Below are positions 50,127-59,198 of a stretch of DNA of 64,000 nucleotides, in pieces. The notes beneath the pieces are model-generated. The model was not told the DNA's origin. It made no database searches and worked only from the letters and a program-made list of their open reading frames with translations. Both the position numbers and the translations under genes were made by a program. The stretch is from contig JAJYDJ010000002.1 of NCBI GenBank assembly GCA_021777565.1, positions 124,001 through 188,000 of the forward strand, read 5' to 3'. Position 1 is the stretch's first letter, and every line of letters begins with the position of its first letter. This stretch comes from a bacterium (GTDB lineage: Bacteria > Patescibacteria > Microgenomatia > Levybacterales > UBA12049).

Positions 50127-51545
50127 ATGGCAAGCCAATTTTTCCCACCAGTTGTATCTGTTCTCGGACACGTAGACCACGGCAAAACCACTTTGCTGGA
50201 TGCTATCCGCAAAAGTGACATCGCTGGTGGTGAAGTAGGTGGAATTACCCAGAAGATCGGTGTTTCCCAGATTGAGACAGTCTATGAAGGGGAAAAGCGA
50301 CCTATTACTTTCATTGATACCCCAGGACATGCCGCATTTAAAGAGATGCGCTCACAAGGAGCACACGTGGCTGACGTTGGTCTTTTGATCGTCTCAGCGG
50401 TAGATGGAGTCATGCCACAGACCAAAGAAGCGCTCCAGCTCTTTCTGAGCTCAAAAACCCCGTTTATCGTTGTTCTCACCAAGACTGATTTGCCAGATAA
50501 AAATGTGGATAAGGTCAAACAGCAGCTTTTGAGAGAAAATGTCATGGTAGAAGGCTATGGTGGTGATATTCCTGTCCTTGAAGTATCTGCCAGAACTGGT
50601 ACCAACGTAAAAGAGCTTCTGGACCTGATTTTATTGGTATATACCATGCAGCCTCACGATGTCGATCCTGCAGGAACACTTCGTGCGGTCGTGATCGAAT
50701 CCAAGCGTGATGTGAAAGTCGGTCCTCGTGCAACCGTTATTGTCAAAAACGGTACCCTCACCATTCGTGATGAGATACAGGCTGGTAAAGTCATGGGGAG
50801 AGTTCGTTCAATGACTGATGGCAAAGGTGCGATGGTTCAGTCAGTGACGGTTGGGGCTGGGGTAGAACTGCTTGGATTTGAAGAAGTCCCATCTGTTGGA
50901 AGTATTGTGAGTCGTAAAGGGGAGGTAGCTACCGAAGCCAAACGCACGCTTGCAGGTCGAGGAGAGAAGCCAGAGAATGCGCTTCTTTCAGTCATCGTCT
51001 GTGCGGATTCTGAAGGATCCCTTGAGGCTATTTTGGGAGAGTTTCCAAAGGAAGTTCACGTCATGGAGGCAAAAACGGGTGAAATCTCAGAATCAGATGT
51101 GCTTTTTGCACGCTCAACAGGCAGTATTATTATCACCTTTAATGTGCGTCTGAAGTCAGATGTGGCTAAATTTGCTCAGACTGAACACGTATTAGTGAAA
51201 AACTATCAGATTATCTATGAAATGCTTGATGAGATTCAGCAGGTTATCGACGGAAAGGCCAGTGCTCTCCTGGAGCAGATTTTTGGAGTATCAACAGTTC
51301 AAGCGAAGTTCCCATTTGATAAGCAAGAGGTTTTAGGGGTTATAGTAAATGATGGTAGAGTGGCAAAAGGGGATAAAATTCGAGTCGTAAGAGAAGATGG
51401 AACTGTGGCTGGAGAGAGCACTGTTACCTCACTGCGACAAGGCAAGGATACGGTAACAAAGGTAGAAAAAGGCAATGAGGCTGGTATTATCCTTACCCCT
51501 CAACTTGACACCCTTGTGGGCGACGTGATACTATCTCATAGTTAG
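50127..51545 (+). CDS. infB: Translation initiation factor IF-2 (minimal form)
   Basis: 472 aa, about half of the E. coli protein: the N-terminal extension is gone and the protein starts at the G domain. G1 GHVDHGKTTLL, G3 DTPGHAAF; G4 reads TKTD where IF2 usually has NKID. Domain II, III and the initiator-tRNA-binding C2 domain (VTSLRQGKDTVTKVEKGNEAGI) are complete. It places fMet-tRNA on the ribosome. Loss of the N-terminal region fits a genome with mainly leaderless mRNAs, though this link is inferred. Confidence 0.95.
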   Translation: MASQFFPPVVSVLGHVDHGKTTLLDAIRKSDIAGGEVGGITQKIGVSQIETVYEGEKRPITFIDTPGHAAFKEMRSQGAHVADVGLLIVSAVDGVMPQTKEALQLFLSSKTPFIVVLTKTDLPDKNVDKVKQQLLRENVMVEGYGGDIPVLEVSARTGTNVKELLDLILLVYTMQPHDVDPAGTLRAVVIESKRDVKVGPRATVIVKNGTLTIRDEIQAGKVMGRVRSMTDGKGAMVQSVTVGAGVELLGFEEVPSVGSIVSRKGEVATEAKRTLAGRGEKPENALLSVIVCADSEGSLEAILGEFPKEVHVMEAKTGEISESDVLFARSTGSIIITFNVRLKSDVAKFAQTEHVLVKNYQIIYEMLDEIQQVIDGKASALLEQIFGVSTVQAKFPFDKQEVLGVIVNDGRVAKGDKIRVVREDGTVAGESTVTSLRQGKDTVTKVEKGNEAGIILTPQLDTLVGDVILSHS

Positions 51546-51550
51546 CGTTT

Positions 51551-52603
51551 ATGCCTAATGAACTCGTACAAAGACTAAAGGATCTTCTTGTCAAAAACCA
51601 GGAAATAGCGATTATTGTGCCTGGGAATCCTTCCCTTGATACCATGGCTGCAGGGTTGAGCTTATTCTTGGTCATCGAACAGATGGGTAAGCATGTAAGT
51701 ATTGTGTGCCCAACTCAGCCTACTGTCGCGCTCTCTTCTCTCGTAGGCATTGATAAGCTTACCTCCCAGCTCCCCTTGAATCAAGGTGGTGTGGGTGGGG
51801 ACCTGATCGTATCATTCCCGTACAGGCAGGGTGAAACAGGTCAAATTGAAAAAGTGGAATATGAGCATGATGAAGTCAATAGCAGACTCAAAATTGTGGT
51901 TCATGCTGGTGAACAAGGCCTTCACTTCTCTCAGTCAGACGTACAATTTGACCAACAAATGCGTGGGGGTAATACGCCAACCCTTATTTTCTACGTAGGT
52001 GTGACTCATCCTGAGGCGTTAGGGAACCTTTTTGTTACCGATCAGAATGTAAATACTGTCAATATTGATAACAAGGCTGAAAATCCTAAATACGGGACAC
52101 TGCCTATTGTTGATACTCGATGGTCATCGGTTAGTGAACAAGTTGCTGATTTTGTGACACTTTTGGAGCCACAGGTTGTTGTACAGAGAGATGCCGCGCA
52201 AAACCTCTTGGATGGCATTTCCTATGCCACACAAGACTTCACGAATGCTCGTACCAGTTATTTGGCATTTGAGGTTGCAGGAATTTTGATGAAAAAGGGT
52301 GCCAGTAGGGATGTTGCCAAACAGGTAGTCTCAGTAAGTGGTAATACCCAAGGAGTGTCTACAACGAGTGAATATTTCCCTCCACTTCCACAGCAAGCAC
52401 CAGTAGCACCGGTACAACCACAACCTGCTCCTGTGCAGCCAACACCACAGCCAGCACCTGTTGCGCCTATATCTCAGCCAGTACAGCCACAACCCATGCC
52501 TTCTCAACCTGTCGCACCAGCTGCTCAGGCAACACAAATGCCACCAGTGGCACCACCAGATTGGTTAACACCAAAAGTATATAAAGGTTCTACACTTATC
52601 TAG
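51551..52603 (+). CDS. Degenerate DHH-like protein in the nrnA position, with Pro/Gln-rich tail
   Basis: 350 aa. The N-terminal ~180 residues follow the alpha/beta plan of DHH phosphoesterases (NPSLDTMAAGLSLFLVIEQMGKHVSIV resembles the first DHH strand-helix), but the metal motifs (NPDGDALGS; DHH) are lost, so it is probably not an active NrnA nuclease. Residues ~275-340 are a low-complexity Pro-Gln-Ala-Val tail. In many bacteria the order is infB-rbfA-nrnA-truB-ribF-rpsO-pnp; here this protein lies between infB and rpsO, and rbfA, truB and ribF are missing from the interval. Confidence 0.7.
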   Translation: MPNELVQRLKDLLVKNQEIAIIVPGNPSLDTMAAGLSLFLVIEQMGKHVSIVCPTQPTVALSSLVGIDKLTSQLPLNQGGVGGDLIVSFPYRQGETGQIEKVEYEHDEVNSRLKIVVHAGEQGLHFSQSDVQFDQQMRGGNTPTLIFYVGVTHPEALGNLFVTDQNVNTVNIDNKAENPKYGTLPIVDTRWSSVSEQVADFVTLLEPQVVVQRDAAQNLLDGISYATQDFTNARTSYLAFEVAGILMKKGASRDVAKQVVSVSGNTQGVSTTSEYFPPLPQQAPVAPVQPQPAPVQPTPQPAPVAPISQPVQPQPMPSQPVAPAAQATQMPPVAPPDWLTPKVYKGSTLI

Positions 52604-52638
52604 TAAATTAAATTCTTGTAAGATCAAGAAAAATCTGC

Positions 52639-52644
52639 TATACT
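52639..52644 (+). promoter_or_regulatory. Extended -10 promoter of rpsO
   Basis: TGC-TATACT; the start near 52651 leaves a leader of about 26 nt before the rpsO ATG, longer than most here, rich in A/G and without a strong ribosome binding site. S15 autoregulation of such leaders is known in other bacteria. Confidence 0.65.
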
Positions 52645-52676
52645 ACAAGCAGTTTTCAAAGAAAGAAAAGAAATTT

Positions 52677-52946
52677 ATGCCACTTCAGCAAAAAACAAAG
52701 CAGGAAATTATTAAAGAGTTTCAAGTAGAAGAAGGCGACACAGGAAGTCCAGAAGTACAAATTGGGCTTTTGTCACACAGAATTGCAGCACTCGTAGAAC
52801 ATCTTAAGCAACATGCACATGATTTGCACAGTCGCCGAGGACTTCTCTCAATGCTTGCAAAGCGTCGAAGACTTATTTTCTTTTTAGAGAAAGTTGATAA
52901 AAAACGATCACAAGACATAACGAAACGAGTAGGATTGAAGAACTAA
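52677..52946 (+). CDS. rpsO: 30S ribosomal protein S15
   Basis: 89 aa, normal length. It has the S15 pattern EIIKEFQVEEGDTGSPEVQIGLLSHRI (landmarks GDTGSPEVQ and LSHRI) and HSRRGLLSMLAKRRRL. It binds the three-way junction of 16S rRNA. Precedes pnp, as in most bacteria. Confidence 0.97.
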   Translation: MPLQQKTKQEIIKEFQVEEGDTGSPEVQIGLLSHRIAALVEHLKQHAHDLHSRRGLLSMLAKRRRLIFFLEKVDKKRSQDITKRVGLKN

Positions 52947-52971
52947 GCTATTCCCTTAATTCCCTCAGTTT

Positions 52972-52977
52972 GTTATA
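52972..52977 (+). promoter_or_regulatory. -10 box of pnp
   Basis: TATAGT preceded by TGT (TGTTATAGT, about 52970-52978), giving a leader of about 17-20 nt rich in AAGA before ATG 53001. Confidence 0.5.
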
Positions 52978-53000
52978 GTAAGAAAGAACGAAAGAGAAAA

Positions 53001-55286
53001 ATGAAGAAAATTGCCTCACAATCAATCGAGTTTGGTGGACAAACACTAACACTAGAAACAGGAAAGCTCGCAGAACGCGCTTCTGCTTCTGTCCTTGGCC
53101 GTCTTGGTGACACTGTTGTTCTGGTAACTGTCGTAGAAGGCGGCAAATCAGATCTGGACTATTTCCCACTCTCCATTGAATATATTGAAAATCTTTTTTC
53201 AGGTGGAAAAATCAAAGGAAGTCGTTGGGTAAAGCGTGATGGAAGACCATCTGATGATGCAATTCTTGCAGGTCGTGTGATTGATAGGTCTATCCGCCCA
53301 CTCTTTCCAAAAGCATTCAAAAATGTTGTCCAGATTGTTATTAACGTATTGTCTGTAGACGGCACAAATGATCCAGTGATCGTTGCATTAAACGCGGTAT
53401 CTGCGGCTGTTGCAATCTCACGTATCCCATGGAATGGCCCAATTGGTGGTATGCGTATGGGATATGACGAAGCCACTGGTACCTACCTTGTTAATCCAAC
53501 CACTGAACAGCGTGAAACATCTCTTTTTGAAGTAATTGTCTCTCAGGTTGGTAATCTGACCAACATGATTGAGGCAGAAGGTCGTCAGGTTTCAGAAGAA
53601 ATTATGGCTACCGCAATCGTGAAGGCACATGAAGCGACACAAAAAATTATTGATGGCATTAATGAATTTGTAAAAGCAGTTGGTGATGAGAAGCTCCCAC
53701 TCCCTACAGAAACTTCTTTGACTGAATTCAAGCAAATTATTGAAAAAAATTATGGTTCTGACGTGGATCATCTTATCGAGCGAAGAGCAGAAGGTGACGA
53801 TAGTGCCGCTGATGAACTCGCCGCAAAGATCTTTACTGACCTGAAGACTGAAGACCCATCACGAGAAGTTGATAAAAAAATTCTTGCAGCTGCACTTGAC
53901 TACACTATGTTCAAAAAGATCAGAAGTAATATTCTGGTTAAGAAAATGCGCCCAGATGGAAGAAAATTGGATGAAATTCGTCCACTAAGTTCTGAAGTCG
54001 GAGTACTTCCTCGAACCCACGGGTCAGCGCTGTTCCAGCGTGGTATGACACAAGCATTAAGTATCGCAACTCTTGGATCTCCTCGTATGGAGCAGTTGAT
54101 TGAGTCAGCAGAAGGTGAAGAAGCAAAACGCTACATTCATCACTACGTTGGATTGCCATTCTCTATTGGCCAGGCAGGCAGAATTGGTACTCCAGGTCGT
54201 CGTGAAATCGGACACGGTGCGCTCGCAGAAAAGGCACTTAAAGCAGTGATTCCATCTCAGGACGTCTTCCCGTACACCATTATGGTGGTATCAGAAGTTC
54301 TTTCTCAGAATGGATCAAGTTCTATGGCATCAACCTGTGGATCAACACTGGCACTTATGGATGCAGGTGTCCCAATCCTCAAGCCGGTTGCTGGTATTTC
54401 TATCGGCATGATGTCTGATGAAAATTCCTATGAACTCTTGACTGATATTAAAGATCTTGAAGATTTCTCAGGAGATATGGATTTCAAAGTAGCTGGTACC
54501 GATACAGGAATTACTGCTATCCAGTTGGATGTGAAAGTTCCAGGACTTACTGATGAACAAATTGGTAAGATTTTGGATCGAGCAAAGATTGGTCGTATGC
54601 AGGTCATGGAAGTCATGATGAAGGCTATCAATACACCACGTGCTAGTGTGTCTCAATATGCACCAAAGATTATTACGATCAAAGTGCCACAGGAGAAAAT
54701 TGGCGAGATCATCGGACCGGGTGGACGTGTTATTAAGAATATCATTGCAACAACGGGTGCAGATCTTGATATGTCTGATGATGGTACTCTGAGTATCACT
54801 GGAACCACTGAAGATCAGATCAATCAAGCTCGTGAATGGGTCGAAGGACTTACTCATGAAGTAGAAGTGGGGGAAGTATATGACAGTGCAGAAGTAAAGC
54901 GCATTTTGCCTTTTGGTGCATTTGTAGAGCTTGTACCAGGCAAAGAAGGCATGGTACACGTATCTCAAATGTCTAATCAATTTGTCAGAGACCCACAAGA
55001 AATTGTGCACATTGGGGACAAAGTAAAAGTACATGTTATCGAAATTGACTCACAGGGACGTGTGAATCTCTCAATGCTTTTTAATGAAGACGGGTCACCA
55101 ATGGCAAGAAAGCCACAGGAACCACGTGAGAGAAATTTTAATGAAGAAGGTCCGCGATTTAATGAACGCCCAGAAGGTGGATATGCCCCACACAAAAGTC
55201 ACCCATTGGTAGATCAATTTAAGCGTGAGCAAGGTGGGCAAAGACCAAATCGCAATCGTAATTTTAACCGCACAAGAAGCTACTAG
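53001..55286 (+). CDS. pnp: Polyribonucleotide nucleotidyltransferase (PNPase)
   Basis: 761 aa. Order: first RNase PH domain, helical linker, second RNase PH domain with the catalytic GDMDFKVAGTDTG region, KH domain (QEKIGEIIGPGGRVIKNI), S1 domain (GAFVELVPGKEGMVHVSQM) and an Arg/Asn-rich C-terminal tail. It degrades RNA 3' to 5' with phosphate. Its neighbour is RNase J, which degrades from the other end. Confidence 0.97.
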   Translation: MKKIASQSIEFGGQTLTLETGKLAERASASVLGRLGDTVVLVTVVEGGKSDLDYFPLSIEYIENLFSGGKIKGSRWVKRDGRPSDDAILAGRVIDRSIRPLFPKAFKNVVQIVINVLSVDGTNDPVIVALNAVSAAVAISRIPWNGPIGGMRMGYDEATGTYLVNPTTEQRETSLFEVIVSQVGNLTNMIEAEGRQVSEEIMATAIVKAHEATQKIIDGINEFVKAVGDEKLPLPTETSLTEFKQIIEKNYGSDVDHLIERRAEGDDSAADELAAKIFTDLKTEDPSREVDKKILAAALDYTMFKKIRSNILVKKMRPDGRKLDEIRPLSSEVGVLPRTHGSALFQRGMTQALSIATLGSPRMEQLIESAEGEEAKRYIHHYVGLPFSIGQAGRIGTPGRREIGHGALAEKALKAVIPSQDVFPYTIMVVSEVLSQNGSSSMASTCGSTLALMDAGVPILKPVAGISIGMMSDENSYELLTDIKDLEDFSGDMDFKVAGTDTGITAIQLDVKVPGLTDEQIGKILDRAKIGRMQVMEVMMKAINTPRASVSQYAPKIITIKVPQEKIGEIIGPGGRVIKNIIATTGADLDMSDDGTLSITGTTEDQINQAREWVEGLTHEVEVGEVYDSAEVKRILPFGAFVELVPGKEGMVHVSQMSNQFVRDPQEIVHIGDKVKVHVIEIDSQGRVNLSMLFNEDGSPMARKPQEPRERNFNEEGPRFNERPEGGYAPHKSHPLVDQFKREQGGQRPNRNRNFNRTRSY

Positions 55287-55321
55287 TAATTACTTCGGGT
55301 TGGATTGATTGAAAGAAAAGA

Positions 55322-55337
55322 TGGTATACTAATACCA
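55322..55337 (+). promoter_or_regulatory. Promoter box and small palindrome before the RNase J gene
   Basis: TGGTAT-ACTA-ATACCA: 6-bp arms containing the -10 box TATACT (55325-55330). The start near 55337 leaves a short leader of about 17 nt before ATG 55354. Confidence 0.45.
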
Positions 55338-55353
55338 GAAGCACAAAATTTTT

Positions 55354-56997
55354 ATGCAACAAGAATTGCAATTTATATCTCTTGGCGGTGTCGAAAGTGT
55401 GACCCGCAACATGTATTTGTATCAAGTCGGAAACGAAATTCTGATCGTGGATTGCGGTCTGGGTTTTGTGAATGATGTTCCAGGCGTTGATTTTGTCCTT
55501 CCTGATCTTTCCCCACTGCTTACCAAACTACAAGAAGGCAACAAATTGGTAGGTATTGCAATTACCCACGGTCATGAAGATCATTTGGGTGCACTACCAT
55601 TTTTATTGCCACAACTACCTCCTGTTTCTATTTTTGCTACTCCAATCACTGCCGGATTTATCTCAGAGAAGCTGAGAGACTTCCAGTTGCAGCCAACCGT
55701 ACAAGTCTTGACGTTTAATCAAGAAGTAAAGATCGGTTCTTTTGCTCTTACTCCTATTCGAGTGACTCATTCAGTGCCTGATACCGCACATTTCTTGATC
55801 AAAACTCCTGCCGGAAATTTTTATCATGGAGGAGACTTCAAATTTGATTTGACACCGTATGATGATCAGCCATCTGATCTTATGGCGATTGCCAGAGCAG
55901 GAAGCCAGGGGATTATCGCCATGGTTGGAGAGTCACTGGGAGCTGACAAAGATGGATTTACACCGTCGGAAGCGACATTGACTGAGCATTTTGCACGGAT
56001 ATTCCATGAAGTAAAAGGGAAGATATTGGTAACCACATACTCTTCACACATGAATCGCGTTGAGCAATTTGTTGATCTGGCACTGGCAAACAAACGAAAA
56101 GTTGCCTTTGTCGGGCGCTCTCTTATTAAGGCAAAGAAAATTGCACAGGCACAAGGACGTATGAAAATTCCACAATCTATGGAAGTTCCAATTGATAAGA
56201 TACAAAAAACTCGTCCTGAAGAACTGTTAGTCTTTATTGCAGGAAGCCAGGGACAGGAAGAATCAGCACTTACTCGAGTCGTGGCAGGACAGCATCCTAT
56301 GGTGCGTCTGCAGCCAGATGATGCGATCGTATTCTCTGCAGAGCCCATCCCAGGCAATGAAACAGCAGTATTTGGACTGGTTGACTCAATAGCAGCATTA
56401 AATATCAAGACATATTTCTCTCAAAGCCATACCTATCACGTCTCAGGCCACGGATCACGATCAGAACTCTTGATGCTCCTGCAGCTTGTCAGGCCAAAAT
56501 TTGTTATCCCAGTTGGAGGAAATATTAGGCATAGGAGAGCCTACGTGAGTATCGCAACACAATATGGACTCCCTGAAACATCAGTGATACTTCCTCGAAA
56601 TGGTCAGGAAGTAATCTTTGGTGATCAAACGAAATTTGGCAAAATCTATCCACTCAGAAATGTATATGTTGATGAGATTGCTAAAGAAGAAGTCGAAGGA
56701 TACGTCCTTCGAGATAGACAACAGCTCTCTGAAGAAGGAGTTCTCGTAGCCATTATGGAAATCTCAGAACAGGATGGAGTGTTGGCCGGACAACCACAGC
56801 TGATTGTGCGTGGACTTCTGGATCAGGAGAAACAGATGATCTCAGGAATAGTTGCTGATGTGGTCAATAAGATTGCGCGAAACAATCAAGGGGATCTCTC
56901 ACTCATTCGTCGAACCGTGCGAAAAGATTTGGAACGAGAAGTGAGAGCAAAGCTGAACAAAAATCCTCTGATTATCCCTGTTGTGATTGCTGTCTAA
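55354..56997 (+). CDS. rnj: Ribonuclease J
   Basis: 547 aa. The metallo-beta-lactamase motif THGHEDHLGALPF is complete (HxHxDH), followed by the beta-CASP region with YHGGDFKFD, TTYSSHMNRVEQ, and the HVSGHGSRSELL motif near 360-370. C-terminal part contains the RNase J-specific GLVDSIAAL...-QPQLIVRGLL region. It is an endo- and 5'-3' exoribonuclease, the main mRNA decay enzyme in bacteria without RNase E. Confidence 0.95.
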   Translation: MQQELQFISLGGVESVTRNMYLYQVGNEILIVDCGLGFVNDVPGVDFVLPDLSPLLTKLQEGNKLVGIAITHGHEDHLGALPFLLPQLPPVSIFATPITAGFISEKLRDFQLQPTVQVLTFNQEVKIGSFALTPIRVTHSVPDTAHFLIKTPAGNFYHGGDFKFDLTPYDDQPSDLMAIARAGSQGIIAMVGESLGADKDGFTPSEATLTEHFARIFHEVKGKILVTTYSSHMNRVEQFVDLALANKRKVAFVGRSLIKAKKIAQAQGRMKIPQSMEVPIDKIQKTRPEELLVFIAGSQGQEESALTRVVAGQHPMVRLQPDDAIVFSAEPIPGNETAVFGLVDSIAALNIKTYFSQSHTYHVSGHGSRSELLMLLQLVRPKFVIPVGGNIRHRRAYVSIATQYGLPETSVILPRNGQEVIFGDQTKFGKIYPLRNVYVDEIAKEEVEGYVLRDRQQLSEEGVLVAIMEISEQDGVLAGQPQLIVRGLLDQEKQMISGIVADVVNKIARNNQGDLSLIRRTVRKDLEREVRAKLNKNPLIIPVVIAV

Positions 56998-57038
56998 ATT
57001 GCCTCTTCTGTTGTTTGTACATTTCTTGTGATCTTGGC

Positions 57039-57044
57039 TATAAT
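57039..57044 (+). promoter_or_regulatory. -10 box of ftsK
   Basis: TATAAT preceded by TGGC, 7 nt before the ATG at 57052. This places translation at 57052 rather than at an earlier in-frame start (57028) that lies upstream of the promoter. Confidence 0.65.
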
Positions 57045-57051
57045 GGATGAT

Positions 57052-59190
57052 ATGGGTAGACACAAAAAAATGGCGCTTACGTTAAAGAAGGAAACCGTCT
57101 ATAGCGTGAGTGGATTTTTTTGTCTTCTCTGTGCAGTCTTTTTGGTCCTTTCATTTTTTGATCGCAGCGGCTCCTTAGGTGGGGTACAGGATGGTCTTAC
57201 GTCGTTTTTTGGAGGGCTAGTTATTCTCGCACCACTTGGCCTTGTTGTCCTTGGCTTTTATTTGTTTCATATTAAAAAATTCTTCCTCTCTCAAACCCAT
57301 GTAATAGTCGGGTATGGACTGGTATTCCTCTCCCTGCTTGGCCTTTTCCGTGGTGGGTCAATTGGCATGAGCCTATCAGATGTGGTCTCAGAGGTGCTAG
57401 GACTAGCAGGAGCGAATCTTATTTACTTTGTGGGGCTCTGTATTGGACTTGTGGTTCTTTTTGATAAATCGATCGATGAAATGTTTGGCATCCTTTTGGC
57501 CATACTCAAAGCATTTGGAAAGTTGGTCCCTGGGTTTTTGACTGGCATGTTCAAATCTAAGAAAGTTCTGGTTAAAGAACATGGCAAACAAACAGTCATG
57601 ACTATCGGTAATCAGAAAGATTCTATCCCTTCTCTCAACTCACTGCCGGCTAAAGAACCAGTTATTAACAAAGGCAAAGAAATTAAGGCAGAAATGCAAC
57701 CTGGACTTAAAATTGCTGATCAGCTGGTCAATAATGCAGGGGTGGGCGTCTGGGAATACCCACCACTTGAGCTTCTCTCCGACATGCCTGGCCAGAAAGC
57801 GGATCGAGGAGATATTAAAAAGATTGCAGGAATTATTGAGAAAACACTGGCCAGTTTTGGTATTGAAGCACGTGTGGCTGAGGTCAATCTTGGCCCTGCG
57901 GTCACGCAGTACGCACTTGAGATTGCTCTGGGCACAAAAGTATCGAAGATTACCTCCCTTGCCAACGATTTGGCTCTGGCCACTGAAGCGCCAACAGGAC
58001 AGATTCGTGTTGAAGCACCAATCCCAGGAAGAAATCTTATTGGTATTGAAATCCCGAACAAGTCTCTGGAAGTGGTGACGCTCAAGACAATGCTTATGTC
58101 CAGTATGATGCAAAAGAGTAAATCCAAGCTTTCGGTAGCTGTTGGTCTTGATGTCTCCGGTAATCCATCAGTTGGAGATATCGCAAAAATGCCTCATCTT
58201 CTTATCGCGGGTACTACTGGCTCTGGAAAATCAGCAACTATTAACTCATTTATTTGTTCCATTCTCTTTAGAGCATCTCCTCAGGAAGTACGCTTTATTA
58301 TGATCGATCCAAAGCGTGTTGAATTGACACTTTATAACGGTATTCCTCATTTGTTAACACCAGTTATTGTTGAGCCAGACCAGATTCTTTCTGCCCTCAA
58401 GTGGGCACTGGCAGAGATGGAAAGGCGCTATAAAGTGTTCGCTGAAAGAGGAGTGAGAAATTTAGAGGCATACAATGAGCTTTCTGGTTTTCAAGCCTTC
58501 CCAGCCATAATCATTATTATTGATGAATTGGCTGACTTGATGGCATATGCACCAGTAGAGGTCGAAGACGCGATCGCGAGACTTGCACAGATGGCTCGTG
58601 CGACTGGCATTCATTTGATCGTCTCAACACAGCGCCCATCAGTAGATGTCATTACCGGTCTTATTAAAGCCAATATCCCAACTCGTATCGCCTTGACGGT
58701 TGCCTCGATGGTAGATAGTCGCGTTATTTTGGATGGACCAGGAGCAGAAAAATTACTAGGTCGTGGAGATATGTTATATATTCCACCAAACCAGGGGAAG
58801 CCAATTCGTGTCCAGAGTACGTTTGTTCAGGACAAAGAAGTGAATAAGCTGGTAGACTTCCTGAAGCAGAAGAATCCTGTTGTTCAATATACCGAAGAAG
58901 TGACCAAACAACCTGTTCTGATCAAGAAGGGAACAGGTGCCAATATGGCAAGTGGTGCCAAGGCGGGGGATGAGCAATTGATTGAAGATGCTATTCGTGT
59001 CGTATGCCAATACGACCGCGCCTCTGCTTCACTGCTGCAGCGCAAATTATCTCTTGGGTATGCACGTGCGGCACGTATTCTTGATCAGTTACAGGATTTG
59101 GGCGTGGTAGGTCCTGCTGAAGGAGCCAAGCCTCGAGATGTGATTTTGAGGAATGCTGAAGAAGTTATTGCGAATCTGCATGAAGGATAA
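57052..59190 (+). CDS. ftsK: DNA translocase FtsK/SpoIIIE
   Basis: 712 aa from ATG 57052. Four membrane segments in the first ~150 residues, a short linker, then the motor: alpha domain (about 225-330, VNLGPAVTQYAL) and beta domain with Walker A AGTTGSGKSATIN and Walker B IIIIDELADLMAY, and the C-terminal gamma domain (SLLQRKLSLGYARAARILDQL) which recognises KOPS-like sites. It pumps chromosomal DNA at division. The RodZ-like gene follows 8 nt later. Confidence 0.95.
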   Translation: MGRHKKMALTLKKETVYSVSGFFCLLCAVFLVLSFFDRSGSLGGVQDGLTSFFGGLVILAPLGLVVLGFYLFHIKKFFLSQTHVIVGYGLVFLSLLGLFRGGSIGMSLSDVVSEVLGLAGANLIYFVGLCIGLVVLFDKSIDEMFGILLAILKAFGKLVPGFLTGMFKSKKVLVKEHGKQTVMTIGNQKDSIPSLNSLPAKEPVINKGKEIKAEMQPGLKIADQLVNNAGVGVWEYPPLELLSDMPGQKADRGDIKKIAGIIEKTLASFGIEARVAEVNLGPAVTQYALEIALGTKVSKITSLANDLALATEAPTGQIRVEAPIPGRNLIGIEIPNKSLEVVTLKTMLMSSMMQKSKSKLSVAVGLDVSGNPSVGDIAKMPHLLIAGTTGSGKSATINSFICSILFRASPQEVRFIMIDPKRVELTLYNGIPHLLTPVIVEPDQILSALKWALAEMERRYKVFAERGVRNLEAYNELSGFQAFPAIIIIIDELADLMAYAPVEVEDAIARLAQMARATGIHLIVSTQRPSVDVITGLIKANIPTRIALTVASMVDSRVILDGPGAEKLLGRGDMLYIPPNQGKPIRVQSTFVQDKEVNKLVDFLKQKNPVVQYTEEVTKQPVLIKKGTGANMASGAKAGDEQLIEDAIRVVCQYDRASASLLQRKLSLGYARAARILDQLQDLGVVGPAEGAKPRDVILRNAEEVIANLHEG

Positions 59191-59193
59191 AAT
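59188..59193 (+). promoter_or_regulatory. -10 box of the RodZ-like gene, inside the ftsK stop
   Basis: TAAAAT, 5 nt before ATG 59199, including the ftsK TAA stop. Confidence 0.4.
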
Positions 59194-59198
59194 ACACT

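Noticed and set aside
54468..55034. Open frame of 188 codons on the minus strand
   Set aside because: Lies entirely inside pnp on the other strand; Cys/His/Phe-rich shadow translation without promoter box.
55866..56408. Open frame of 180 codons on the minus strand
   Set aside because: Antisense to the RNase J gene; no family resemblance.
57640..58113. Open frame of 157 codons on the minus strand
   Set aside because: Antisense to the FtsK motor region; composition (many Cys, His, Asn) is that of a shadow frame and no start signal is present.
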